The translations under genes were made by a program, and so were the position numbers. From RPRB01 sp035519675 (GTDB taxonomy: Bacteria > Myxococcota > Myxococcia > Myxococcales > Myxococcaceae), in contig DATIWB010000099.1 of assembly GCA_035519675.1 (NCBI GenBank), positions 62,001 through 126,000 of the forward strand: a stretch of DNA of 64,000 nucleotides. The letters are read 5' to 3'. Positions 1-7,882 of this stretch are shown here, in pieces; positions within the stretch are counted from its first letter, which is position 1; every line of letters begins with the position of its first letter. The notes below the pieces were generated by a model. That model made no database searches. It had not been told where the DNA came from and worked only from the letters and a program-made list of their open reading frames with translations.

Positions 1-2041
1 GGTCACCGGTTCGCTCGGGCGCCCCGGCGATCCGTCCCAGGACGTGCTGGCCATCGTCTTCGGCCAGGGCTTCTCCGAGGCGTTCCCGCCCGAGGTGATG
101 GACGAGGCGGACCGGGTGCCGCTGCACGTGCCGGCGACCGAGCTGCACGACGGTCAGCGGAAGGACCTCCGCGCGCTCTCGCTGGTGACCATCGACGGGG
201 CGGACGCCCGTGACTTCGACGATGCGGTGTACGCCGAGGAGCAACCCGGCGATGCGACGCGGCTCTGGGTGGCCATCGCCGACGTGAGCCACTACGTCCG
301 CCCGGGCTCGGCGCTGGACTCCGAGGCCTTCCGGCGCGGGACGTCGGTCTACCTTCCGGACCGCGTCCTGCCGATGTTGCCCGAGCGGCTGTCGAACGGG
401 ATCTGCTCCCTGCGACCGGACGAGGACCGCCTGTGCCTGGTGGCCGAGATGGTGTTCGACCGCGAGGGCCGTCGGACCGCGAGCGACATCTATCCGGCGG
501 TGATGCGGAGCGCCGCCCGCTGCACCTACGAGGACGTCCAGCGGGTGCTGGACGGGGAGCCGCTCCCCCACCGCGACCGGTTCCGGCCGCTCTTCCAGCG
601 ACTGCAGCGTCTGGGACGCACGCTGCGCAAGGTCCGGGAGCAGCGCGGGGCCATCGACTTCGACCTCCCGGAGACCCGGCCCGAGCTGGACGAGCAGGGC
701 CGGCCGGTCCGGATGGCCCGGCGCGAGCGGAAGGAGAGCCACCGCATCGTCGAGGACTGCATGCTGGCCGCGAACGAGGCGGTCGCGGCGTACTTCCAGG
801 AGCGGGGGTTGCCTTCCGTCTACCGGTTCCACGGCGAGCCGGATCCGGACAAGCTGGCCGCCTTCGCCGAGCTGGCCCGGGCGCACGGCTTCACCGTGCC
901 CGGCAAGGGCGAGCCGACGTCGCGGGAGCTGAACCTCTTCATGAGCGGGCTGGTCGGACACCCCGGTCAGCGGGCGCTGAACCAGCTGCTGCTGCGGTCG
1001 ATGATGCAGGCGGTGTACTCGCCGGATCAGGTCGGCCACTACGGGCTCGGCGCGGAGGAGTACCTCCACTTCACCTCGCCCATCCGCCGCTACCCGGACC
1101 TCCTGGTCCACCGGCTCCTCCGCGCCCACTGGGAGCGGAGCCAGCACCCGCGCTCGGAGCGCGAGCTGGAGCGGGAGCTGGAGGAGCTCCGCCGCGCGGC
1201 GGAGCACAGCTCGGCGCGCGAGCGGGCGGCGATGAAGTGCGAGCGTGAGGTGAACTCGCTCTACGCCTGCCTGTTGATGGAGGACCGGGTGGGGGAGGAG
1301 TTCTCGGCCACGGTGTCCTCGCTGGCCGACTTTGGATTCTTCGTCGAGCTGGACACCGAGCACGTGGAGGGCCTGGTGCGCGCCGACGACCTCGGCCCCG
1401 GGCACCGGCTGGTGGTGGGCGCGCTGGTCTGGCCGACCGGGCGGCGGGTGCAGGTGGGCCAGGCGCTCACGGTGCGTCTGGCGAGCGTCAGCGTGCCGCG
1501 ACGCCAGATGGACTTCGACGTGGTGGCCTTCGCCGGGGAGCGGCCGTCGCGCCGCCGCGGCGGCTCCGAGCGGGAGGCAGAGCGCCCGGGCCAGAAGCGG
1601 AGAGCGGGCCGCGAGCAGCCCCTCCCGCAGCTCCGGGGCAAGGGGCGGGGAGGCCGCGAACTGCCGCGCGGCGAGCGCACCCAGCCGCATGCCCGAGGGC
1701 GGGCGGACGAGCGCGGACGGGGGCATCCCGAGGAGCGGCGGCGGGGAGAGGGCCGGCATCCGCCGGACAAGGTGCCGCCGGCGCGCCTCGGCGTCCGCGC
1801 CGGGACGAAGCGCGAAGGTCGCCCCGACACCAAGGTTCATGGAGGCGCTCAGCGCACGGAGCGACCCGCCCCGGAGGCATCTGCCTCGGCCCACCCGGGA
1901 TTCGACCGGCTGCGCGCCCTGTCCGAGCAGAAACGGCGGGGAGGACGGGGCCGGGCCGAGCGCCCGGGCGGGGCGGGGACTCCCCCGGGGCGTGGGGACC
2001 GCGGTCGGGCTCGAGGCGGGCGCAGCCGGCGGAGACGCTGA
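1..2041 (+). CDS. rnr: Ribonuclease R, 5'-truncated by window edge
   Basis: Processive 3'-to-5' exoribonuclease of the RNB (RNase II) family, acting on structured RNA in the cytoplasm. The frame is open at the left edge; the N-terminal cold-shock domains lie outside the window, and the first start-like codon inside (GTG at 44) is internal. The catalytic signature DGADARDFDD is encoded near 194-223, and the second RNB signature HFTSPIRRYPD near 1067-1100. An S1 RNA-binding domain follows at about 1255-1530. The last ~160 codons form a tail dominated by Arg, Gly, Glu and Pro. Basic tails are known in RNase R, but this one is long and carries many acidic residues too. The identity is secure from the two signatures; only the tail's role is unclear. 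Confidence 0.93.
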   Translation, partial: VTGSLGRPGDPSQDVLAIVFGQGFSEAFPPEVMDEADRVPLHVPATELHDGQRKDLRALSLVTIDGADARDFDDAVYAEEQPGDATRLWVAIADVSHYVRPGSALDSEAFRRGTSVYLPDRVLPMLPERLSNGICSLRPDEDRLCLVAEMVFDREGRRTASDIYPAVMRSAARCTYEDVQRVLDGEPLPHRDRFRPLFQRLQRLGRTLRKVREQRGAIDFDLPETRPELDEQGRPVRMARRERKESHRIVEDCMLAANEAVAAYFQERGLPSVYRFHGEPDPDKLAAFAELARAHGFTVPGKGEPTSRELNLFMSGLVGHPGQRALNQLLLRSMMQAVYSPDQVGHYGLGAEEYLHFTSPIRRYPDLLVHRLLRAHWERSQHPRSERELERELEELRRAAEHSSARERAAMKCEREVNSLYACLLMEDRVGEEFSATVSSLADFGFFVELDTEHVEGLVRADDLGPGHRLVVGALVWPTGRRVQVGQALTVRLASVSVPRRQMDFDVVAFAGERPSRRRGGSEREAERPGQKRRAGREQPLPQLRGKGRGGRELPRGERTQPHARGRADERGRGHPEERRRGEGRHPPDKVPPARLGVRAGTKREGRPDTKVHGGAQRTERPAPEASASAHPGFDRLRALSEQKRRGGRGRAERPGGAGTPPGRGDRGRARGGRSRRRR

Positions 2042-2057
2042 GCGGCCCGGGCCCGCT

Positions 2058-2894
2058 TCATCGGAACAACGCCTCGGCGTTGTCATGGAGGATGGCCTGC
2101 TCCTCCTGTCGGGTGAAGCCGAGCGTCTTGACGGCCCTCAGTGCGGCGTCGAGACCGGTCAGCGGGAAGTCGGAGCCGAACAGCACCCGGTCCGTTCCCA
2201 CCGACCGGCAGACGAACCGGAGCTGCGCGGCGTAGGGCGAGTCCACGTAGAGCGGGGCCACCGCCGAGAGGTCGAACCAGACGTTGCGCGGGTAGAACGG
2301 GTACAGCTCGAGCAGGCGGAAGACGAGCACGTCGTCGAACCGGATGCCGCCCATGTGGGTCAGGACGAAACGGCCCTGGGGAAAGGCGAGGGCGAGCTTC
2401 CCCGTCTCGTGTGCCGCGCCTGGCCACCAGCCCTCGATGTAGACCACCAGCTTGAGCGCCGTGGCCCGCGCGACGAAGGCCTGGACCTCGGGAGTCTGAA
2501 GCTCCAGCTTCGACGGGGAGAGCTTCACCCCGCGGTAGCCCATGGTGGTGATTCGCTCCAGCTCGCGCAGTCCTGCCTCTCCATCCGAAGGCTGCACGGC
2601 GCCGATGGCGATGAAGCGGCCGGGGCGGGCGCGGAGCAGGGTCGCCACCTGATCGTGCAGGTCACGGGTGGCGGTCAGGTCGGGGGTCGGCGGCACGACC
2701 AGCAGCACCGCCCGCTCCACGCCCGAGCGGTCCATCTCCCGGAGGAGCAGGTCGGGACGACCCGAAATCTTGGGTTGGATCCGACCCGGCGCCGAGTCGG
2801 ACTCGAAGTGGGCGTGGGCGTCGATGGACTTGCCGGTGTACCCGCACCCCGCCAGCGCGAGGGCCAGGACGGCCAGGACCGGGCGCGCGCTCAT
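2058..2894 (-). CDS. Amidohydrolase_2-family lipoprotein
   Basis: Predicted TIM-barrel metal-dependent hydrolase of the amidohydrolase 2 (ACMSD-like) family, 278 residues. It starts with a short lipoprotein signal peptide ending in the lipobox LAGC, so the mature enzyme should be lipid-anchored outside the cytoplasm, which is unusual for this family. Metal-site motifs seen are DAHAHF (HxH) just after the signal peptide, THMGG in the middle and FGSDFP near the C-terminus. The strand position that usually gives another histidine reads VVYIEGW, so one ligand may be replaced by Glu. The ATG overlaps the TGA of mutS2 by 4 bp, indicating cotranscription. The substrate cannot be inferred. Confidence 0.8.
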   Translation of the reverse strand: MSARPVLAVLALALAGCGYTGKSIDAHAHFESDSAPGRIQPKISGRPDLLLREMDRSGVERAVLLVVPPTPDLTATRDLHDQVATLLRARPGRFIAIGAVQPSDGEAGLRELERITTMGYRGVKLSPSKLELQTPEVQAFVARATALKLVVYIEGWWPGAAHETGKLALAFPQGRFVLTHMGGIRFDDVLVFRLLELYPFYPRNVWFDLSAVAPLYVDSPYAAQLRFVCRSVGTDRVLFGSDFPLTGLDAALRAVKTLGFTRQEEQAILHDNAEALFR

Positions 2895-5296
2895 TCGTCG
2901 ACTCGCAGCCCGACCACAGTCACTCCATCGCCTCCCTCGTGGCTCTCCCCGGGACGGTACATCCGGACGTAGGGCGAGTCCTCCAGGTACTCGCGCACCG
3001 CCTGCTTCAGCGCGCCAGTCCCGTGTCCGTGGAGAACGAGCACCCCGGGATCGCCATTCCGGAAGGCCTGGTCCAGGAAGGACTCCACCTCGCGCACCGC
3101 CTCGTCGGCGCGAAGCCCGCGCACATCCACCCGCAGCGCCGGAGCCTCGAGGGCCCGGGGCGCAGCGTCGGCGGCGCGGTCCAGGGAGGCACGCCCGCGG
3201 TCGGAGGAAGGGAAGCGACCCTTTGGCTTCTCGTCCCGCGCTCCGGCGAGCTCGGCCCGCGGCACCCGCATCTTGAGCGCGCCGGCCGAGACCAGCACCT
3301 CGGCTCCGGCGAGCTCGAGCACCGTCACGTCCCGGCGCAGACCGAGGTGGTGCACCACGTCGCCAACCCGGAGCGTGTCCGGCGCCGGGGCGAGCGCCGC
3401 CCGGGTGCTCTCGCGCGACAGCGCCTCCGCGCGGGCCCGTGCAGCCTCGGCCTGGGCGGCCAGCACCGAGCGGGCCGCCTCGGCGCGCTCGACCGAGGCC
3501 TGCTGCCGGAGCTCGGCGAGCTGCGAGGAGACCTGGGCCAGCGCCCGCTCCGACTCGAGGCGGAGGCGCTCGGCGTGGGCCGACTCCTCGGCCCGCCGCT
3601 GCTCGGCGAACCGGGACCGCTCGGCGGCGAGGGCCTGGGCGCTGGCCTCCGCCGCGGCGCTCGCCACCCGGGCCCGCTCCAGCTCCTCGGAGAGCGCGCG
3701 CCGCTCGTCCTCCGCGGCGGCGAGGGCCTGGGCCAGCGGCCCTCCGGAGCTGCGCACCAGCTCCCGAGCCCGGTCCACCAGGTGGGGTGCGAGCCCCATC
3801 CGGGAGGCGAGGTCCAGGGCGGAGGAGGTGCCCGAGGCGCCGAGCTGTAGCTTGTAGGTCGGCGCCATCCGCTTGCTGTCGAAGCCCACCCGGGCGTTGA
3901 GGAAGCGGTGGTCCACGTGGGTGAGCGCCTTCAGCTCCTCGAGGTGGGTGGTGACCAGCACCCGCACCCCCCTGCCGATGAGCTCCTCCAGGACCGCGAT
4001 GGCCAGGGCGGCGCCCTCACGCGGGTCGGTGTCGGCGGCGATCTCGTCGATCAGCGCCAGGGCGCCCGGCCCCGCGCCCTCGAGGATGCGCTTCAGCTCC
4101 CGGACATGGGCGCTGAACGTCGACAGGTCCTGGGCGAGGTCCTGCGCGTCGCCCACCGCGGAGTGAACCGAGGTGAAGAGGGGCAGCTGCGAGCCGGCGG
4201 CGGCGGGGATCTGCAGGCCCGCCCGGAGCAGCACCGCGCACAGCCCCACCGCGGTGAGGGTGACGGTCTTCCCCCCGGCGTTGGGGCCGGAGATCACCAG
4301 CGCCCGCACCTCGCCCTCCAGCCGGACGTCGTTGGCCACCACCTCGCGACCGCGGAGGACCAGCAGCGGATGGCGGAGCTGGAGCAGGACCAGCGGTCCG
4401 TCCGCGTCCTCGACCACGGGGGTGGAGGCATCGAGGTCGGCCCCGAGCTGGGCCGCCGCCTCGGCCTCGTCCAGCTCGGCGGCCGCCTCCACCCCCTCCA
4501 GGAGGCGGGCGGAATCGCGGCCCACCGCGTCCGAGAGCTCCTGGAGCACCCGGCGCTCCTCCTCCAGGGCCACCGACTGGGCGATGGCCAGGTCGTTCCC
4601 GATGCCCACCAGCGTCTCGGGCTCGACGAAGAGCGTCTGCCCGGACTGGCTGGCGTTGTGGACGATGCCCGGGACCTCGGCCCGCGCCTGGGCCAGAACC
4701 GGGACCACGTAGCGATTGTTCCGGAGCGTGTAGTAGCTCTCGCGCAGGTGGAGCAGGAAGCGCTCGTCGTGGAGGAGCGCGTCGAGCCGGGACTTGATGG
4801 CCCGGTGCAGCCCCCGGATCCGGTCGCGGGCCTCCTTCAGCGCAGGGCTGGCGCGCTCGGAGATCTCCCCGTCGGCCTCGAAGCACCGGTCGATCCGCAC
4901 CGCCAGCGCCTCGAGGTCGGGCAGGCGCTGGCCGACGAAGGCCAGGCGAGGCGCCGTCCCGGAGCGCTCTTGCAGCGCCTGCCGTGTCCGGCTGAAGGCG
5001 AACAGCGTCTGGGCGCAGGCGGTCAGCTCGCGGGGCTCAAGGCTGCCACCCTTCTCGGCGCGCTCCACCGAGCCCCGGATGTCAGCCACCCCTCCGAGGG
5101 GGAGGCTGACCTGGGCCTGGAGCAGCCCGCGGGCCTCGTCCACCCGGGCCAGTGACTCCCGGATGGCAGAGCCGTCGTCGAGGAATGAACGGGTGAGCGC
5201 GCGGCTCCGACCCGCCGTGGTCCGGCAGCGCTGGCCAAGGGCGGCCAAGACCTCCGGAAATGCGAGGTCCTCCAGTGTCCGGGGGGAGAAATGCAC
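2891..5296 (-). CDS. mutS2: Endonuclease MutS2
   Basis: MutS-family ATPase with a C-terminal Smr nuclease domain; the family is linked to suppression of recombination and, in some bacteria, to rescue of collided ribosomes. The 801 residues include a Walker A, GPNAGGKT, at about residues 334-342, a long alternating Ala/Glu/Arg coiled-coil region (about 510-640), and an Smr domain over the last ~85 residues with the DVRG and HGHGTGAL motifs. There is no MutS mismatch-recognition N-terminus, as expected for MutS2. A GTG start at 5296 is chosen because the protein from there (VHFSPRTLEDL) matches the usual N-terminus; the frame is open further upstream but would run through the divergent TPR gene. 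Confidence 0.93.
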   Translation of the reverse strand: MHFSPRTLEDLAFPEVLAALGQRCRTTAGRSRALTRSFLDDGSAIRESLARVDEARGLLQAQVSLPLGGVADIRGSVERAEKGGSLEPRELTACAQTLFAFSRTRQALQERSGTAPRLAFVGQRLPDLEALAVRIDRCFEADGEISERASPALKEARDRIRGLHRAIKSRLDALLHDERFLLHLRESYYTLRNNRYVVPVLAQARAEVPGIVHNASQSGQTLFVEPETLVGIGNDLAIAQSVALEEERRVLQELSDAVGRDSARLLEGVEAAAELDEAEAAAQLGADLDASTPVVEDADGPLVLLQLRHPLLVLRGREVVANDVRLEGEVRALVISGPNAGGKTVTLTAVGLCAVLLRAGLQIPAAAGSQLPLFTSVHSAVGDAQDLAQDLSTFSAHVRELKRILEGAGPGALALIDEIAADTDPREGAALAIAVLEELIGRGVRVLVTTHLEELKALTHVDHRFLNARVGFDSKRMAPTYKLQLGASGTSSALDLASRMGLAPHLVDRARELVRSSGGPLAQALAAAEDERRALSEELERARVASAAAEASAQALAAERSRFAEQRRAEESAHAERLRLESERALAQVSSQLAELRQQASVERAEAARSVLAAQAEAARARAEALSRESTRAALAPAPDTLRVGDVVHHLGLRRDVTVLELAGAEVLVSAGALKMRVPRAELAGARDEKPKGRFPSSDRGRASLDRAADAAPRALEAPALRVDVRGLRADEAVREVESFLDQAFRNGDPGVLVLHGHGTGALKQAVREYLEDSPYVRMYRPGESHEGGDGVTVVGLRVDE

Positions 5297-5339
5297 GGCG
5301 CGACGTTCTGTGGCGGCGCGGGCGTTCGGGTCAAGCGGG

Positions 5340-5369
5340 TTGAGGACCCGCCGGTCGCTTCGGTACCAT
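5340..5369 (+). promoter_or_regulatory. Putative sigma-70-type promoter for TPR gene
   Basis: TTGAGG (5340-5345), an 18-nt spacer, then TACCAT (5364-5369) in the 84-bp gap between two divergent genes. A start site ~7 nt downstream would leave a leader of only a few nucleotides before the ATG at 5381. This is a sequence match only, and the spacer is one nucleotide longer than ideal. Confidence 0.4.
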
Positions 5370-5380
5370 CCCCACCCGAG

Positions 5381-6064
5381 ATGATGGCGGTGAGCGCGGC
5401 GGTGGTGCTGGGCGTCCTTCTGGGCACGACGCCACTGGAGCAGATCGCCACCCACGAATCCGCGGGCGACGACGCCGGGGCGCTCGCCTGGGCGGAGTGG
5501 TGGGCCCAGAGCGAGCCCCGCTCCCCCTACGGGCATCTGGAATCGGCCCGGCTGGGGCTGAAGCTCGGCAAGGCGCTGGAGTCGGTGGACTGGCACCTCC
5601 GCTGGGCCTACGCCCTCGCCCCGGACAACCCGCGCGGGCTCCACCTCTGGGGTGTGCTGGAGGAGGAGCGCGGCGACGTCGAGGGGGCGCGCGTCGCGCA
5701 GCGAAAGGCCATCGCCCTCCGAGCAGACTACGTCGAGGCACACCGGCGGCTGGCGGCGCTCTCCCAGAGGGCGGGCGACTGGCCGGAGGCGGAGAAGGAG
5801 CTGCGGTACCTGATCGGCGCAGGAGACGGCGACACCGGGCTGAAGCTCCAGCTGGCCGGCGTGCAGGAGAAGTCCGGGCAGGCTCCCGAGGCCGAGCGCA
5901 CCTTGACCGACCTCCACAAGGCGCAGCCGAAGAACGCGGTGGTCACCCGGGCCCTGGCCGACCTCTACGGCCGGACCGGCCGGCAGAAGCAGTCCGCCGC
6001 GCTGATGAAGACGCTCGAGCCCCAGAAGAAGGCGATGCGCTCGCTGAGCGCCTCTCGCCGTTGA
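5381..6064 (+). CDS. TPR-repeat protein
   Basis: A 227-residue protein of tetratricopeptide-type helical repeats. The N-terminus (MMAVSAAVVLGVLLG) looks like a signal peptide or a short membrane segment. Then come about four or five TPR units with the usual small residues at helix-packing positions, for example around WGVLEEERGDVEGARVAQ and LAALSQRAGDWPEAEKEL. The role is presumably a protein-interaction scaffold; no enzyme motif is visible. The ATG pair at 5381/5384 is chosen because the hydrophobic N-terminus begins there; an in-frame ATG at 5291 would overlap the divergent mutS2 start. Confidence 0.75.
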   Translation: MMAVSAAVVLGVLLGTTPLEQIATHESAGDDAGALAWAEWWAQSEPRSPYGHLESARLGLKLGKALESVDWHLRWAYALAPDNPRGLHLWGVLEEERGDVEGARVAQRKAIALRADYVEAHRRLAALSQRAGDWPEAEKELRYLIGAGDGDTGLKLQLAGVQEKSGQAPEAERTLTDLHKAQPKNAVVTRALADLYGRTGRQKQSAALMKTLEPQKKAMRSLSASRR

Positions 6065-6088
6065 GCGCGGCGGCGGCCGGGGTACGCT
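6061..6088 (+). promoter_or_regulatory. Putative promoter for NamZ-type gene
   Basis: TTGAGC (6061-6066), a 16-nt spacer and TACGCT (6083-6088), placed so that transcription would begin a few nucleotides before the ATG at 6100. Part of the -35 match is the TGA stop of the TPR gene, which weakens it. Confidence 0.35.
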
Positions 6089-6099
6089 GGGGCCCCAAG

Positions 6100-7278
6100 A
6101 TGCGGGTCCGGACCGGGCTGGACGTGTGGGAGGCGGAGCAGTTCCGTGCGCTGCGGGGGCTCCGGGTGGGAGCGATCGTCAACCCGACGAGCGTGGACGG
6201 CCGCCTCCGGCACCTCGCGGACCTCCTCTGGGCGGCTCCGGGCGTGACCCTCGCGTCGCTCTTCGGCCCCGAGCACGGGGTGCGCGGCGAGGTCCAGTAC
6301 ATGGAGGCGGTCGGCGAGGCGAAGGACCCGTGCACCGGCGTGCCGGTTCGATCGCTCTACGGCAGCACGGCGGAGTCGCTGCGGCCGAGGCCCGAGTGGC
6401 TGGAGGGCCTCGACGTGCTGGTCTTCGACATCCAGGACGTCGGCGCGCGCTACTACACCTACCTCTACACCATGGCCCTGGCGATGGAGGCGTGCGCCAG
6501 GGCGGGCGTCCGCTTCGTGGTGCTGGACCGGCCGAACCCGCTGGGCGGCGAGCGGGTGGAGGGCAACCTGGTCGAGCCCGGGTTCCGGAGCTTCGTCGGG
6601 CTGTATCCGCTGCCGAACCGGCACGGGATGACGCTGGGCGAGCTGGCGCGGATGCTCAATGTCGAGGAGCGCTTCGGCTGTGACCTGGCGGTGGTGCCGT
6701 GTCTCGGCTGGACGCGGGCGATGGGCTGGGCCGACACCGGGCTGACCTTCATCCCCCCCTCGCCCAACATGCCCACCCCCGATACCGCGCGGGTCTATCC
6801 GGGGATGTGCCTGCTCGAGGGGACGAACGTCTCCGAGGGCCGGGGGACGTGCCGGCCCTTCGAGCAGTTCGGGGCGCCGTACCTCGACGCGCACGACATC
6901 GCCACGGCGCTCGCGCGGCACCAGCTGCCCGGGCTCCGGGTCCGGCCGGTGCACTTCGTCCCCACCTGGGACAAGCACCGGGGGGTGGGGTGCGCGGGCG
7001 CGTTTCTCCACGTCACCGACCCGGCGGTCTTTCCCTCGGTGAAGGCCGGACTGGCGGTGGTGGCCGAGGCGCGGCGCCTCGGGGGTGAGCGCTTCCAGTG
7101 GCGGGCCGAGGCCTACGAGTTCGTCACCGACGTGCCAGCGTTCGATCTCCTGTCCGGCAACGCGCGGGTGCGGAAGGCGCTCGAGGACGGGGCCGAGTTC
7201 GAGGATGTGGCCGGATTACTCGACGGAGCGGAGTCAGCCTTCCTGGAACGGCGGGCGCCGCACCTCCTCTACGGCTAG
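6100..7278 (+). CDS. DUF1343 protein, NamZ/GH171-type exo-beta-N-acetylmuramidase
   Basis: Member of the DUF1343 family, whose characterised members (NamZ, glycoside hydrolase family 171) remove terminal N-acetylmuramic acid from peptidoglycan fragments. The 392 residues show the family landmarks: a nucleotide-fold-like start (VGAIVNPTSVDG), FGPEHGVRG, the block VFDIQDVGARYYTYLYTM, VLDRPNPLGG and, later, TNVSEGRGT. There is no signal peptide, so the enzyme should act in the cytoplasm on imported or internally released muropeptides rather than on the wall. The ATG at 6100 is the first Met in the conserved region and is preceded by a promoter-like TACGCT. nadD follows after 15 bp. Confidence 0.82.
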   Translation: MRVRTGLDVWEAEQFRALRGLRVGAIVNPTSVDGRLRHLADLLWAAPGVTLASLFGPEHGVRGEVQYMEAVGEAKDPCTGVPVRSLYGSTAESLRPRPEWLEGLDVLVFDIQDVGARYYTYLYTMALAMEACARAGVRFVVLDRPNPLGGERVEGNLVEPGFRSFVGLYPLPNRHGMTLGELARMLNVEERFGCDLAVVPCLGWTRAMGWADTGLTFIPPSPNMPTPDTARVYPGMCLLEGTNVSEGRGTCRPFEQFGAPYLDAHDIATALARHQLPGLRVRPVHFVPTWDKHRGVGCAGAFLHVTDPAVFPSVKAGLAVVAEARRLGGERFQWRAEAYEFVTDVPAFDLLSGNARVRKALEDGAEFEDVAGLLDGAESAFLERRAPHLLYG

Positions 7279-7293
7279 GCTCGCCGTCCGGCC

Positions 7294-7848
7294 ATGGACG
7301 TCGCGCTCCTCGGGGGCTCCTTCAATCCGCCCCACCTCGGTCACTTGCTCGCCGCGCACGTGGTGCGGGCGCTCGAGCCGGTGGACCAGGTGTGGTTCGT
7401 CCCCGCCGCGCACCATCCCTTCGGCAAGCCGCTCATCGACTTCGCCCACCGGATGGCCATGTGCCAGCTGATGTGCCGCGACGCCGCGGGATGGCTGGCG
7501 ACGTCGGACATCGAGGCCTCGCTCGGCGGGAACGGCTACACGGTGGATACGCTGCGGGCGCTGCACCGGCGCTGGCCGGATCGGCGATGGACCCTGGTGG
7601 TGGGGAGCGACATCGTGGCGGAGCTCCCGAAGTGGCGGGAGCTGGAGGAGATCCGCAAGCTCGCCCGGATCGTCGTGCTGAACCGCGCTGGCCATCCCGA
7701 CCCCTCCGCGCTGGGGCCACCGCTGGCGAAGGTGTCGAGCACCGAGGTGCGCGCCGCGCTCGCCGCCGGGCGCGGAGGAAGCGGGCTCGTTCACCGCGAG
7801 GTCCTCGCGTACATCGAACGGCACAGGCTCTACCGCAGGGCGGAGTGA
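7294..7848 (+). CDS. nadD: Nicotinate-nucleotide adenylyltransferase
   Basis: Transfers AMP from ATP to nicotinate mononucleotide, forming deamido-NAD in NAD biosynthesis. The 184-residue length is typical. The nucleotidyltransferase motif is GGSFNPPHLGHL at residues 7-18, with the HxGH-type catalytic histidines, and the C-terminal motif is VSSTEVRAAL, matching the ISSTxIR signature. The middle carries WTLVVGSDIVAELPKW, typical of NadD. It lies 15 bp after the muramidase-like gene and converges on the large lipoprotein gene. No SD of note precedes the ATG. Confidence 0.93.
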   Translation: MDVALLGGSFNPPHLGHLLAAHVVRALEPVDQVWFVPAAHHPFGKPLIDFAHRMAMCQLMCRDAAGWLATSDIEASLGGNGYTVDTLRALHRRWPDRRWTLVVGSDIVAELPKWRELEEIRKLARIVVLNRAGHPDPSALGPPLAKVSSTEVRAALAAGRGGSGLVHREVLAYIERHRLYRRAE

Positions 7849-7882
7849 GAACGTCGATGCGGCACGGAGGCCTGAACGGAGG

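Noticed and set aside
5297..5917. Upstream extension of the mutS2 frame
   Set aside because: Residues before GTG 5296 do not resemble MutS2 and are antisense to the TPR gene.
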